DNA of 64,000 bases from Tabrizicola sp. (lineage in GTDB: Bacteria; Pseudomonadota; Alphaproteobacteria; Rhodobacterales; Rhodobacteraceae), in the NCBI RefSeq assembly GCF_030694085.1, contig NZ_JAUXZE010000035.1, positions 248,001 through 312,000 of the forward strand, written 5' to 3'. The position numbers and the translations under genes were made by a program. Positions 43,542 to 53,116 of the stretch are shown piece after piece (position 1 is the stretch's first letter; each line of letters begins with the position of its first letter). The notes beneath the pieces are model-generated. The model was not told the origin of the DNA. It did no database searches and saw only the letters and a list, made by a program, of their open reading frames with translations.

Positions 43542-45785
43542 ATGACCAGTGAAAGCAAGATCCTGACCGTTTCATACGGGACCTTCAGCTGCACGCTGGA
43601 GGGGTTCGATGATCCTTTCGACACGATGAAGGCGATTGCCGAATACTTCCGCGACCTTGCCGCGCAGGATCGCCACTTCGGGGCCGAACCGCCGCCACCG
43701 GATGCCGCCATGCTGCACCGCCTGGCCGAACGTGAGGTCGCGCGTCTTGCCGCCGGCAAGCTGGACGACGCCGCGCGTCTCAACAGCGCTGACGCGGTCG
43801 AAGGTCCCGCCCCACGCATCCAGATCAATCCCGTGCTGCGCCGCCCCGCCCCGCCGGTAGAGCCCGAGCCGCAAGAGACCGAAGCCCCCGCACCCTCGCT
43901 GACCGATGTGATCCCCGACGGTGTTGCGGCCAAGCTTGCCCGCATCCGCCGTGCCGTGAACCCCTCGGTCCCGCTGGCCGAAGCGCCGTTCCGCGCCGAT
44001 CCCGAAGTTTCGGCCCCCCTTAACGCTGCCGAAACCGCCGAAGCGGCTCTTGCCGAAACCAGCCCGAATGACGCTGGCGACGTTGCCGAGCGCCTGGGCG
44101 CCCTGATTTCTTCGGACCCTTCGTCGGACCCGCTGCCCGCTTCTGCGGCAGAGGTTGCCGTGGAGGATACGGTCGCGTTTGCTGCCGATCCGACCGACCC
44201 CTGGACCAGCGAGGCCGCAGAGGCCGAGACCGACGCACCTGCTGACGACGCCCGCTTTGCCGACGTCGATGCCGACGCCGACGCGGCTATGCCCCTGGCG
44301 GCAGACGGTGCTGCGCTGATCGACGAAGCCCCGCTTCCGGTCGAAGAGGACGAGGATCTGGTGGCCCTGGCTGTCGATCCCGTGGTCGAAGCGGCCGCTC
44401 CGGCCCTTTCGATCGTGGACGACCTGGATGATGCCGCGCTTGCGACCCTGCCAGATCATCCTGTTGAATCCGACTTCACATCCGAAGATGTCGCCCTTCT
44501 GGCCCAGCTCGACGGCACCGTCTTCGACGAAACCAGCCTGGCCGCTTCACTTGACGAAACCCTGCCGGAAGACCAACCCGTAGCGCTGGACTTGGCCGAT
44601 GCCGCCCTGCAGGACCCGCTGCCCGAATCCGTCAGCCTGGATGTATCAACCGACGTTCTTCCCGAAGAGCTTGCTGACGAGGTCGCTCTTGCCGACGCTC
44701 CCGCAGCAGAGGCGGAAGCGCCCGCAGACCTGCCCGGCAAGTCCGGTGCCCGCTCGCGCCGGGTCAATTCCCGCGTCGTGCGCATCCATCCCAGCCAGGA
44801 TGCCCGTGATGCAAGCGCCACCCGGGTCCTTGACCAGGGCGAAGAAGCGAACGAAGTCGCCCGACTGATGCAGCAGGCCGACGAAGTGATGGCCGACGTG
44901 GAAAACCGTCGCCGCCACGAGGCTCTGTCGCGCCTGAAAGCCGCTGTGGTCGCGACCGAAGCCGACCGCGCCGACATCGACTACGAGGCGCCAAAGGCGG
45001 ACGCCAACCTTGACCCCTATCGCGATGATCTGGCCGAGGCGATCCAGCCCCCGCCCGAGACCGACCTGCAGCCCGAGCCCGAGGTGAAGCCGACGCGGCG
45101 CAAATCGGTGACGATCCGACCCTCTGCGGACCCGCGCCCCGGCACCATCCGCCCCGGCATGATCAGCCCGCCACCGCTGGTCCTGGTCTCTGAGCAGCGC
45201 ATTGACCGCGTTGGCCCTGCCGTCGCTCTCGCTCCGACTGCGACCCCGACTGCCGCCCCTGCTCCGGCAGCCGCCCCGCAGTCGGCGCCGACGTCCCCGG
45301 GGATTGGCCACTCGGACGGGCAGCCGATGGTTGCGCTGCGCACCGGACGCCTGTCGGGCGCAATCGGCGCCGGCGCAGCCGTTGCCAGCTCCAGCCTGCC
45401 CGCCCGCAACCTGGTCCTGGAAAAGCCGTCTTACGGCACCGCTGCCGAGACCGAGGAAGACGAGGATCTGGCCGAGGACGCCAAGGAAATCAACGAAGCC
45501 GGTCTTGCCTCCTTCGCCGAGATGGTCGGCGCGCGCTCGATGGCCGAGATGCTGGAAGCCGCCGCGGCCTACGCCACCTGCGTCGAGAACCGCAGCCAGT
45601 TCACCCGTCCGCAGCTGATGCGGCGGATGATGGCCTCGGCCGGTGGCAAGTCGGTCAGCCGCGAGGACGGATTGCGCAGCTTCGGCACGCTTCTGCGGAC
45701 CGGCCGGATCGAGAAGGTCACCCGCGGCCACTACTGCCTGGCCGACAACTCGCCCTACCTGGCCGAGGCACGCCGCCTGTCCTGA
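43542..45785 (+). CDS. large acidic protein of unknown function, Rhodobacterales type
   Basis: 747 residues. A conserved-looking N-terminal block (about 1-75: ILTVSYGTFSCTLEGFDDPF then TMKAIAEYFRDLAAQDRHFG) is followed by a very acidic Ala/Asp/Glu/Pro-rich region (about 80-400), a basic patch RSRRVNSRVVRIHP (about 407), a helical stretch with ADEVMADVENRRRHEALSRL, a Pro/Ala linker and a C-terminal block (about 640-747: RPQLMRRMMASAGGKSVSRE, then FGTLLRTGRIEKVTRGHYCL) that could be a winged helix. No signal peptide or membrane segment. The role is unknown. Confidence 0.85.
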   Translation: MTSESKILTVSYGTFSCTLEGFDDPFDTMKAIAEYFRDLAAQDRHFGAEPPPPDAAMLHRLAEREVARLAAGKLDDAARLNSADAVEGPAPRIQINPVLRRPAPPVEPEPQETEAPAPSLTDVIPDGVAAKLARIRRAVNPSVPLAEAPFRADPEVSAPLNAAETAEAALAETSPNDAGDVAERLGALISSDPSSDPLPASAAEVAVEDTVAFAADPTDPWTSEAAEAETDAPADDARFADVDADADAAMPLAADGAALIDEAPLPVEEDEDLVALAVDPVVEAAAPALSIVDDLDDAALATLPDHPVESDFTSEDVALLAQLDGTVFDETSLAASLDETLPEDQPVALDLADAALQDPLPESVSLDVSTDVLPEELADEVALADAPAAEAEAPADLPGKSGARSRRVNSRVVRIHPSQDARDASATRVLDQGEEANEVARLMQQADEVMADVENRRRHEALSRLKAAVVATEADRADIDYEAPKADANLDPYRDDLAEAIQPPPETDLQPEPEVKPTRRKSVTIRPSADPRPGTIRPGMISPPPLVLVSEQRIDRVGPAVALAPTATPTAAPAPAAAPQSAPTSPGIGHSDGQPMVALRTGRLSGAIGAGAAVASSSLPARNLVLEKPSYGTAAETEEDEDLAEDAKEINEAGLASFAEMVGARSMAEMLEAAAAYATCVENRSQFTRPQLMRRMMASAGGKSVSREDGLRSFGTLLRTGRIEKVTRGHYCLADNSPYLAEARRLS

Positions 45786-45813
45786 GCGTTTTTCGAAGCC
45801 TTTTTCAGCAATT

Positions 45814-46059
45814 TCAGACGGATGGGCCCTGCCCATTCGTCTTTTCCGCATCCGGGTCAGCCTGGCCGATCCCCCGGAACACAAAGCGGAACGGCATTAT
45901 CCAGAGGAAGCCCAGGGCCACATAGACCGCCAGTTCCATCAGCACCGAAGGCCGCTCGAAAAGATCGATCACGTTTACTGCCGCCACCACGTACAGCGGC
46001 AGCCCGATCAGCAGGATCACCAGCGCCCAGCGCCTGCGGGCCTTGTAGCTAAGTGGCAT
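45814..46059 (-). CDS. DUF2842 family membrane protein
   Basis: 81 residues with two membrane helices (WALVILLIGLPLYVVAAVNV and ELAVYVALGFLWIMPFRFVF). DUF2842 proteins are small alphaproteobacterial membrane proteins of unknown function. The gene follows purA at 64 nt on the same strand; its GGAAAGGA ribosome-binding site lies in one arm of a hairpin (46066-46094). Confidence 0.85.
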   Translation of the reverse strand: MPLSYKARRRWALVILLIGLPLYVVAAVNVIDLFERPSVLMELAVYVALGFLWIMPFRFVFRGIGQADPDAEKTNGQGPSV

Positions 46060-46123
46060 TGTCCATCCTTTCCAGCGCCCCCCCCTGGAAGGAGAGAGCG
46101 CAGTGACACGTCGCGCCGCGTCA

Positions 46124-47416
46124 TCAGTCCGCGAAGGGGTCGGTCACCAGGATGGTGTCATCCCGCTCGGGCGATGTGGAAAGTAGCGCGACCGGGCACT
46201 GGATCAACTCTTCGATCCGCCGCACATACTTGATCGCCGCCCCCGGCAATTGCGCCCAGCTGCGCGCACCGGCGGTCGTTTCCGACCAGCCTTCCATTTC
46301 CTCATAGATCGGCGTGCAGCGCGCCTGTTCGTCCGCCGCGATGGGCAGATAATCCATCCGCTTGCCGTCCAGATCATAGCCGACGCAGATCTTCAGCGTC
46401 TTGAACCCGTCCAGCACGTCCAGCTTGGTCAGCGCGATGCCCGACACGCCACTGGTGGCACAGGTTTGCCGCACCAGCACCGCATCGAACCAGCCGCAAC
46501 GACGCTTGCGCCCGGTGACAGTGCCGAACTCATGACCCCGCTCACCCAGCCGTTGCCCGTCTTCGTCGTGCAGCTCGGCCGGGAACGGGCCTTCGCCGAC
46601 CCGCGTCGTATAGGCCTTGACGATCCCAAGCACGAAGTCGATGGCTGTCGGCCCCACCCCCGTCCCGGTCGCCGCCTGCCCGGCGATGGTGTTCGACGAG
46701 GTGACGTAGGGATAGGTCCCGTAGTCGATGTCCAGCAGCGACCCTTGCGCGCCTTCGAACAGGATCCGCTTGCCCGCCCGCCGCGCCTCGTTCAGCACTT
46801 TCCAGACCGGCCCGGCATAGGGCTTGATCTTCGGTGCGATCTCCAGAAGCGATGCTTTCAGCGCAACAGGGTCCACCGGCTCCAGCCCCAGTCCGGCCCG
46901 CAACGCGTTGTGATGCGTCAGCAGCCGCCCGATCCGGGTGTCCAGCGTTGCCGCATCGAACAGATCCGCGACCCGGATCGCCCGGCGGCCGACCTTGTCC
47001 TCGTAGGCAGGACCGATCCCGCGCCCCGTCGTGCCGATCTTCGCCACAGTCGTCTGCGCCTCGCGGCCCCGATCCAGCTCACCGTGGATCGGCAGGATCA
47101 GCGACGCGTTTTCGGCGAGCATCAGGTTCTCGGGACTGATCTCGACCCCCTGGCCGCGCAGCTTCTCGATCTCGGCCACCAGATGCCAGGGGTCCACCAC
47201 CACGCCGTTGCCGATGACCGACAACTTACCGCCGCGCACGATGCCACTGGGCAAAAGCGACAGCTTGTAGACCGTGTTCCCGATGACCAGCGTGTGCCCG
47301 GCATTGTGCCCGCCCTGGAACCGCGCGATCACGTCGGCGCGCTCGGAGAGCCAGTCGACCAGCTTGCCCTTGCCTTCATCGCCCCACTGGGCGCCCACCA
47401 CGACGACGTTGGCCAT
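46124..47416 (-). CDS. purA: adenylosuccinate synthase
   Basis: 430 residues. [20 protein letters not shown] is at the N-terminus, [11 protein letters not shown] follows with the catalytic His, and [32 protein letters not shown] and [11 protein letters not shown] lie further on. It joins IMP and aspartate using GTP in AMP synthesis. The length and all motifs are standard. Confidence 0.96.
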   Translation of the reverse strand: MANVVVVGAQWGDEGKGKLVDWLSERADVIARFQGGHNAGHTLVIGNTVYKLSLLPSGIVRGGKLSVIGNGVVVDPWHLVAEIEKLRGQGVEISPENLMLAENASLILPIHGELDRGREAQTTVAKIGTTGRGIGPAYEDKVGRRAIRVADLFDAATLDTRIGRLLTHHNALRAGLGLEPVDPVALKASLLEIAPKIKPYAGPVWKVLNEARRAGKRILFEGAQGSLLDIDYGTYPYVTSSNTIAGQAATGTGVGPTAIDFVLGIVKAYTTRVGEGPFPAELHDEDGQRLGERGHEFGTVTGRKRRCGWFDAVLVRQTCATSGVSGIALTKLDVLDGFKTLKICVGYDLDGKRMDYLPIAADEQARCTPIYEEMEGWSETTAGARSWAQLPGAAIKYVRRIEELIQCPVALLSTSPERDDTILVTDPFAD

Positions 47417-47528
47417 TCATTCCCCCGAGTCACGCGTCAAACCACGCCGGGTATAGCGACCGGCAGGCGGGGGGGAAACCCTGCAAATCACCCGGCCGCC
47501 GCGTCGTGCCGTCCGGGGCGATGGACGG

Positions 47529-48260
47529 TCAATCCGCCAGCCGACCCAGCGGGATGAAATCGGCGCAACCGGGCCGCAACGGCCCGCCCGCGGCATCGCC
47601 ATACCATTGGTCCACAGCCAGCCCCGCCGCAGCAATCGCCCGGGACAGGGCGTCAAGGCCCGGAAATGCGATCCGGGACCGTGCCGCGAAATGCCGCCCG
47701 TCCTCCAGCCGGTAGTGCGTCTGATACTCGACCACCCCCGGCACGCCGGTCTCGGCCGCGTCGTTCCAGCGCTCGACCAGCCCGAACCTGGGATGCGCCC
47801 GCACCTCGCGCGTGACCTCTGGCGTCCAGCTTTCCCACGCGCGCGCTTCGGGGTTGCGGCTGTCCAGGAAGAACCGCCCCCCCGGCACCAGATGCCGGGC
47901 GATGGTCGCCAGGCAGGTCGCCCGATCCTCCGGCGTCAGAAGCGTCTGGAACGCATGCCCGGTCATCACCACCGCGTCGAACTGCCGCCCCAGGTCCAGC
48001 CCCTGCGCCCGGGCCTCGATCCATGTCACCGGCGCATGGCACGCCCGCGCCACCTCCAGCATCGCCGCCGCCGGATCGACGCCGACAACCTCGGCCCCCC
48101 GCGCCGCGAGCGCCGCCGCGAAGATGCCGGTCCCGCAGCCCAGATCCAGCACCGATCCCGCCCCTTCGACCAGCGACAGGAACCAGTCGAAATCCGCAGG
48201 CCAGGGGTTGTCCCAGTCATAGAACGCCGCCAGTGCGGGGTCCTGATACAGCGCGTCCAT
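47529..48260 (-). CDS. class I SAM-dependent methyltransferase
   Basis: 243 residues. The SAM motif VLDLGCGTGIFAAALAARG (about 39-57) is followed by VVGVDPAAAMLEVAR and MTGHAFQTLL, as in Methyltransf_25/11 proteins. The N-terminal MDALYQDPALAAFYDWDNPW resembles small-molecule methyltransferases. The substrate is unknown. Confidence 0.86.
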   Translation of the reverse strand: MDALYQDPALAAFYDWDNPWPADFDWFLSLVEGAGSVLDLGCGTGIFAAALAARGAEVVGVDPAAAMLEVARACHAPVTWIEARAQGLDLGRQFDAVVMTGHAFQTLLTPEDRATCLATIARHLVPGGRFFLDSRNPEARAWESWTPEVTREVRAHPRFGLVERWNDAAETGVPGVVEYQTHYRLEDGRHFAARSRIAFPGLDALSRAIAAAGLAVDQWYGDAAGGPLRPGCADFIPLGRLAD

Positions 48261-48323
48261 TCAGCCCCCTTGGCCTGACCATCGCTTCAAGGCTAGCATG
48301 GACTGACGACAACTTCGAAGGGC

Positions 48324-48725
48324 ATGACCATGGGCTTCCTCCTCCGCTGGCTTGGTGCCTTCCTCCTCCTCGCCGCGATCTTCAATCCGACGTCATGGAA
48401 CTACGTCACCTGGGCGCGCGCGGCCTGGGGGCAGCAGACGCCGCTGATCGTCTTCCTTGGACTGATCCTTGCCGTCGCGGCGATGGTTTACCTGGTCGCC
48501 ACGTTGCGCTCGATCGGCGTCCTGGGGGCCGCCGTCATCGCTGCAGTCTTCGCCGCCGGGCTTTGGGTGCTGACGGACTGGGGGCTCCTCGGCCTCGACA
48601 ATTCGGCGCTGAACACCTGGCTCGGCCTTCTCGTCCTCTCGCTGATCCTCGGCGTCGGCATGAGCTGGTCGATCCTGCGCCAGCGCCTGTCGGGCCAGCA
48701 GACCACGGACGAAGTCGATGGCTGA
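48324..48725 (+). CDS. DUF6524 family membrane protein
   Basis: 133 residues with four membrane helices, starting MGFLLRWLGAFLLLAAIFNP and ending LVLSLILGVGMSWSILRQR. A second ATG at 48330 is a possible start. The gene overlaps the VOC gene by 8 bp. The function is unknown. Confidence 0.8.
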   Translation: MTMGFLLRWLGAFLLLAAIFNPTSWNYVTWARAAWGQQTPLIVFLGLILAVAAMVYLVATLRSIGVLGAAVIAAVFAAGLWVLTDWGLLGLDNSALNTWLGLLVLSLILGVGMSWSILRQRLSGQQTTDEVDG

Positions 48726-49104
48726 GACCTTCCTCTACCTCACCCTCGGCACCAACGACCTTGCCCGCGCCACCCGCTTCTACGACGCGGCGCTCGCGCC
48801 CCTGGGCTTGATCCGTCGCGCCACCGAAGCGACCGAGGTCGGCTACGGGCTGGCCGACGACACCCGCACACGGCTCTGGGTCACGCTCCCGTTCGACGGC
48901 AAGCCAGCCACGATCGGCAACGGCTCGATGCCCGCGCTTATCGCTCCAGACCAGCAGGCCGTCACCGCCTTCCACGCGGCAGCCCTCGCCCACGGTGGCA
49001 CGGATGAAGGCGCCCCCGGCCTGCGACCCTACGGCCCCGCCTTCTTTGCCGCCTTCGTCCGTGACCCCGACGGCAACAAGCTTTCTGCCGTGCACGAAGG
49101 CTGA
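48718..49104 (+). CDS. VOC-superfamily (glyoxalase-like) protein
   Basis: 128 residues. The fold pattern LYLTLGTNDLARATRFYDAA at the N-terminus and FVRDPDGNKLSAV at the end are typical of one-domain VOC proteins. It probably binds a metal and acts on, or sequesters, a small molecule. It overlaps the upstream DUF6524 gene. Confidence 0.86.
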   Translation: MAETFLYLTLGTNDLARATRFYDAALAPLGLIRRATEATEVGYGLADDTRTRLWVTLPFDGKPATIGNGSMPALIAPDQQAVTAFHAAALAHGGTDEGAPGLRPYGPAFFAAFVRDPDGNKLSAVHEG

Positions 49105-49109
49105 TCCCG

Positions 49110-49133
49110 CTTTCATCTTTGCCAAAATATCCC
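49110..49133 (-). repeat. short dispersed repeat (GGGATATTT type), copy 3
   Basis: Plus-strand CTTTCATCTTTGCCAAAATA followed by TCCC, 5 nt after the VOC stop codon and followed by a CGCCGGAGGC flank. It is the inverse complement of copy 1 at 14723-14746 with few changes. The rest of the 221-bp gap to secG shows no gene. Confidence 0.72.
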
Positions 49134-49325
49134 CGCCGGAGGCTCCAGCGCACTCCACACGCGATCCCGCCCCGGCCACCGTCCGCGGCAGCGCCGCCAA
49201 GCGGGGGCTCGATGCCCCCCGAGGCGGCTTCCCCGTCCGCGAACCCGTGCGCGAACCCTTGCGCCACACCCTTGCACCCGGGGCCCCTTCCGCCTAGATA
49301 GGCGCGTCAGCGTTCGGGAAGCCCA

Positions 49326-49733
49326 ATGGAAAACGTCATCCTCACCATCCACCTGATCCTCGCGCTTCTCCTCATTGGCGTGGTGCTCTTGCAGCGCTCC
49401 GAGGGTGGCGGCCTTGGCATCGGCGGCGGCGGCGGGGGGACCATGTCGGCCCGCGGCGCGGCCACCGCCATGACCAAGTTGACCTGGCTCTTCGCTGTGG
49501 CCTTCATCATCACGTCGATCACGCTGACCATCCTTGCCACACGGGGCCGCGAAAGTGGCTCGGTTGTGGACAATGCAGCCACCACCACCAACACCGTGAC
49601 CGAGCCACCTACCGAGACGCCCGCCCCTGGCGGCGGCCTCGCCGGCACCGACCTGACGCTGCCCGGCACCGCGACCGACGCCCCCGCGACCCCGCCCCGC
49701 GCGGACGAGCCGGCGCCGGCCACCAATCCCTGA
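49326..49733 (+). CDS. secG: preprotein translocase subunit SecG
   Basis: 135 residues. Helix 1 (VILTIHLILALLLIGVVLLQ), the Gly-rich loop RSEGGGLGIGGGGGG and helix 2 (WLFAVAFIITSITLTILAT) define SecG. The C-terminal tail is long, rich in Thr, Pro and Ala. It assists SecYEG in protein export. Confidence 0.93.
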   Translation: MENVILTIHLILALLLIGVVLLQRSEGGGLGIGGGGGGTMSARGAATAMTKLTWLFAVAFIITSITLTILATRGRESGSVVDNAATTTNTVTEPPTETPAPGGGLAGTDLTLPGTATDAPATPPRADEPAPATNP

Positions 49734-49801
49734 TCCACAACAGATTGCCCCGATCCCAGGCAATGCCCGCATGATCTAGCGTGAGGCGTTGCGAACCCCT
49801 G

Positions 49802-49877
49802 CGGGAGTCGTTATACCTCGACTCCCGTGGTGCCGCGATTCCACCCTACCCGAATCGCCGTCTCAATCACGGGAGTC
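49802..49877 (+). promoter_or_regulatory. candidate translational switch in the pyrG leader
   Basis: CGGGAGTCG (49802-49810) pairs perfectly with CGACTCCCG (49819-49827) around an 8-nt loop TTATACCT. The octamer CGGGAGTC is repeated at 49870-49877, where it contains the GGGAG ribosome-binding site of pyrG. The complement GACTCCCG can therefore pair either with the upstream copy (site free) or with the ribosome-binding site (site blocked). The start codon is TTG, consistent with translational control. Confidence 0.6.
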
Positions 49878-49881
49878 CGCC

Positions 49882-51525
49882 TTGGCGCGTTACATCTTCA
49901 TTACCGGCGGCGTAGTCTCCTCCCTCGGCAAGGGCCTCGCCTCCGCCGCGTTGGGCGCACTTCTGCAAGCCCGCGGCTACACTGTCCGCCTGCGCAAGCT
50001 TGACCCCTACCTGAACGTCGATCCCGGCACGATGTCGCCCTTCGAGCACGGCGAGGTCTTCGTGACCGACGACGGCGCCGAGACCGACCTCGATCTTGGC
50101 CACTACGAACGTTTCACCGGCGTTTCCGCCCGCACGACCGACAGCATTTCCTCCGGCCGGATCTATTCCAACGTGCTGGAAAAGGAACGCCGCGGAGACT
50201 ACCTGGGCAAAACCATCCAGGTCATCCCCCACGTCACCAACGAGATCAAGGACTTCCTGCGCATCGGCGACGACGAGGTCGACTTCATGCTCTGCGAGAT
50301 CGGCGGCACCGTCGGCGACATCGAGGGGCTGCCCTTCTTCGAAGCCATCCGCCAGTTCATCCATGAACGCCCGCGCGGCCAGTCGATCCTGATGCACCTG
50401 ACGCTGCTGCCCTACCTCGCCGCCAGCGGAGAGCTGAAGACCAAGCCCACCCAGCACAGCGTCAAGGAACTCCAGTCCATCGGCCTTGCCCCGGACGTCC
50501 TGGTCTGCCGCAGCGAACACCCGATCCCGGACCGTGAGCGCGAAAAGATCGCCCTCTTCTGCAACGTCCGCAAAGAGCACGTCATCCCCGCCTATGATCT
50601 GAAGACGATCTACCAGGCCCCGCTGGCCTACCACCACGCGGGCCTCGACCAGGCGGTGCTGGACGCCTTCGGCATTACGCCTGCGCCAAAACCCAACCTT
50701 GCCCGCTGGGAGGATGTCATGGACCGCATGACCCACCCGGAAGGCGAGGTCCGCGTTGCCATCGTCGGCAAGTACACCCAGTTGGAAGACGCCTACAAAT
50801 CCATCGCCGAGGCGCTGACCCACGGCGGCATGGCGAACCGGACGAAAGTCCGCGCCGAATGGATCGACGCCGAGATTTTCGAACGCGAAGACCCCGCCCC
50901 CTACCTGCAGAACTTCCATGCCATCCTTGTTCCCGGCGGCTTTGGCGAGCGTGGAACCGAAGGCAAGATCCGCGCCGCGACCTTCGCGCGCGAAAAGAAG
51001 ATCCCCTACCTGGGCATCTGTCTGGGCATGCAGATGGCCGTGATCGAGGCCAGCCGCAACCTTGTCGGCCTCAAGGATGCCGGGTCCGAGGAGTTCGACC
51101 ACGAGGCCGGCGAAAAGCGATTCACCCCGGTCGTCTATCACCTCAAGGAATGGGTCCAGGGCAACCACACCGTGCGCCGCAAGGCCGACGACGCCAAGGG
51201 CGGCACGATGCGGCTTGGCGCCTATACCGCGAACCTGAAAGAAGGCTCGGCCGTCGCCCGCATCTACGGCACGACCGTGATCGAGGAACGCCACCGCCAC
51301 CGCTATGAGGTCGACATCCAGTACCGCGACCAACTGGAAAAATGCGGGCTGATCTTCTCTGGCATGTCCCCCGACGGCAAGCTGCCCGAGATCGTCGAGG
51401 TCAAGGACCACCCCTGGTTCATCGGCGTCCAGTTCCATCCCGAGTTGAAGTCGAAGCCCTTCGCGCCGCATCCCCTGTTCGCAGATTTCGTCAGGGCGGC
51501 GGTCGAGGTGTCGAGGTTGGTCTAG
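49882..51525 (+). CDS. pyrG: CTP synthase
   Basis: 547 residues from a TTG start 6 nt after GGGAG; the family begins exactly there with [20 protein letters not shown]. The synthetase domain (1 to about 270) has the P-loop and [20 protein letters not shown]; the glutaminase domain has the catalytic Cys380 in LGICLGMQ and His519-Glu521 in QFHPEL. It makes CTP from UTP. No ATG is available, and the leader suggests regulation at translation. Confidence 0.95.
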   Translation: MARYIFITGGVVSSLGKGLASAALGALLQARGYTVRLRKLDPYLNVDPGTMSPFEHGEVFVTDDGAETDLDLGHYERFTGVSARTTDSISSGRIYSNVLEKERRGDYLGKTIQVIPHVTNEIKDFLRIGDDEVDFMLCEIGGTVGDIEGLPFFEAIRQFIHERPRGQSILMHLTLLPYLAASGELKTKPTQHSVKELQSIGLAPDVLVCRSEHPIPDREREKIALFCNVRKEHVIPAYDLKTIYQAPLAYHHAGLDQAVLDAFGITPAPKPNLARWEDVMDRMTHPEGEVRVAIVGKYTQLEDAYKSIAEALTHGGMANRTKVRAEWIDAEIFEREDPAPYLQNFHAILVPGGFGERGTEGKIRAATFAREKKIPYLGICLGMQMAVIEASRNLVGLKDAGSEEFDHEAGEKRFTPVVYHLKEWVQGNHTVRRKADDAKGGTMRLGAYTANLKEGSAVARIYGTTVIEERHRHRYEVDIQYRDQLEKCGLIFSGMSPDGKLPEIVEVKDHPWFIGVQFHPELKSKPFAPHPLFADFVRAAVEVSRLV

Positions 51526-51742
51526 GTTTTTCCTTGCCCCTCCGATCAAGACTGCAATTCACGCCATTCGCGGGTTTTGAGTTGCAACCCAAAGTTGTTC
51601 AATTATCCAATTCATCTTCTTCAGGATGCAAATCATCGCTGCTTGGCCTCAAGCGAATAGAAATTGCACTGCGTTTAACAAAATTTTGACTATTTCTTGT
51701 GACCACATGCCCTGTGACGGACCAGAAGTTACAGGAAGCAGA

Positions 51743-52405
51743 ATGAAATCCAAATTCAAACTAACCGCGCTTTTCGCCGTGCTTGCACTCGGCGTCTCGT
51801 TTACCTCGGCGGACATGGCCTTCGCCGAAAAGACCAAGCCCCTGAACGCGGGCAAGACCGGGATCAAGTCCAACGCCGGCGGCGGCAACGGAACTGAAGA
51901 TCAGGTTGGTGGAACCACCGTGGACGTTCAGACTTCGACCTCGCAGACCACCGTGACGGACGTCACGACAGGAGAGCCGGTTGTCGTTTCGGTGACCAAG
52001 ACCACCGTCGAAACGGATCGCGTCGTCGAGTCGACGAAGCTGGTTGGCTGTGGAAAAGGCAAAGAGTGCAACCTTCAGACGACCTATCTGGTCACCTATG
52101 ATGTCTACACCACGACGGGCACCGAGACGGTGAAGACCACCGAGACCTACCTCGTCACCGAAACCAAGAAGACCACCACCACCACGACCGACATCTACGA
52201 CATCGATCCCGGCCGCTCGCAAAGCGTGAACCAGGCTCCCGAAGGACAGCCCGAAGACATCGTTGTCGTCGACGTGGAAACCTCGACCTCGGAAGAACTG
52301 ATGGGCACCAGCACGGAGACCGTCTCCGAAAGCACCCGCGAAGTCACGGGCACGACGACCGGCAAGGACGTTGAAACAACCCCCTGCAACAACGAGCAGT
52401 GCTGA
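51743..52405 (+). CDS. Thr-rich exported protein of unknown function
   Basis: 220 residues with a signal peptide (cleavage near ADMAFA). The mature part is dominated by Thr, Val and Glu in alternating stretches such as TVTDVTTGEPVVVSVTKTTV and ETKKTTTTTTD, which suggests beta-rich, perhaps adhesive or surface-associated, structure. There are four Cys: one pair in GCGKGKEC near the middle and one in PCNNEQC at the very end. AGGA lies 7 nt upstream of the ATG. The gene is preceded by 217 bp of AT-rich DNA (51601-51660 is 25/60 GC) and followed by a hairpin. Confidence 0.75.
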   Translation: MKSKFKLTALFAVLALGVSFTSADMAFAEKTKPLNAGKTGIKSNAGGGNGTEDQVGGTTVDVQTSTSQTTVTDVTTGEPVVVSVTKTTVETDRVVESTKLVGCGKGKECNLQTTYLVTYDVYTTTGTETVKTTETYLVTETKKTTTTTTDIYDIDPGRSQSVNQAPEGQPEDIVVVDVETSTSEELMGTSTETVSESTREVTGTTTGKDVETTPCNNEQC

Positions 52406-52427
52406 TCCGCACGGAAATTTCTTAGGT

Positions 52428-52451
52428 GGCGCGTCCCTGCTGGGGCGCGCC
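52428..52451 (+). terminator. hairpin after the Thr-rich gene
   Basis: GGCGCGTCCC (52428-52437), loop TGCT, GGGGCGCGCC (52442-52451): a 10-bp stem with one T-G wobble. It is followed by ATACTTATTC, a poor T-tract, so termination is likely but not certain. Confidence 0.6.
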
Positions 52452-52479
52452 ATACTTATTCAGGGCAGGCTGACGCCGC

Positions 52480-52929
52480 TCACCACAGACACATCGCAAC
52501 CGACCCGTCCTCGCGGGTCAACCACATCCCGTCGGCGCTGACGACGAAGCCGCCCACCTCCGCCAAGGCCCCCAAGTAGGCCGCCTCTCGCCTCATCGCT
52601 GCGGGGTCGGCGCAGGCCATTTCGGTGACAGCAAGCGGGCCAAACTCCATCACCCCCGCGTCAAGCTCTGCAATGCCGGTAAAGCGGTTGCAGCCGGTCC
52701 CGCCGTCGACGCGACCATCGAAGCTGACCTGCAGCCAGAGCCCCGCCTCCGCTGCGATGGGCAGTCCGTCCAGCACCAGCGGCACCCAGACCAAATCGGC
52801 CATCTGCCCGACCGAGACCGAGACGCCGCTTGTCGACCCGCCGTCGAAGCGCGGCGGCTCGGGTCGGGCGCAGGCCAGGGTCAGGGACGGGTGCAGCGCA
52901 AGTGCGGTGGCAAGCGTAAGGCGAAGCAT
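52480..52929 (-). CDS. META/HslJ-domain secreted protein
   Basis: 149 residues with an N-terminal export signal and a Cys at about 21 (LTLACA), a possible but atypical lipobox. The META domain is marked by DGGTGCNRFTGIAELDAG and FGPLAVTEMACAD. META-domain proteins are envelope proteins linked to stress or antibiotic resistance. The start has GGAGG 7 nt upstream; an in-frame upstream extension runs into a dispersed repeat and is rejected. Confidence 0.8.
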   Translation of the reverse strand: MLRLTLATALALHPSLTLACARPEPPRFDGGSTSGVSVSVGQMADLVWVPLVLDGLPIAAEAGLWLQVSFDGRVDGGTGCNRFTGIAELDAGVMEFGPLAVTEMACADPAAMRREAAYLGALAEVGGFVVSADGMWLTREDGSVAMCLW

Positions 52930-53042
52930 CGGCGGGCCTCCGGCAAGTGGTCCGTCAAGCCTGACGGCCAGGCGGAGCTCTGGCAAGGTGGGGCTTCCCC
53001 ACCCCGAAGGCAAAGGGCCGAGGCCTTTGCGGCCCCGACCCT

Positions 53043-53116
53043 TGGTAAACACCACCTGAACGCCCACAGCCAAGCCATTGATCTTTCTAGGTGTGGCAAG
53101 GCTGTCCTCCGTGGTC
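53043..53116 (-). repeat. dispersed stop-codon-adjacent repeat, copy 3
   Basis: On the minus strand it begins at the TGA of terC (TGACCACGGAGGAC) and continues to AAGATCAATGGCTTGG and GTTCAGG. The AAGATCAATGGCTTGGC segment matches copy 2 with few changes; the first palindrome is degenerate. As in copies 1 and 2 it directly follows a gene end, in the sense direction. Confidence 0.7.
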
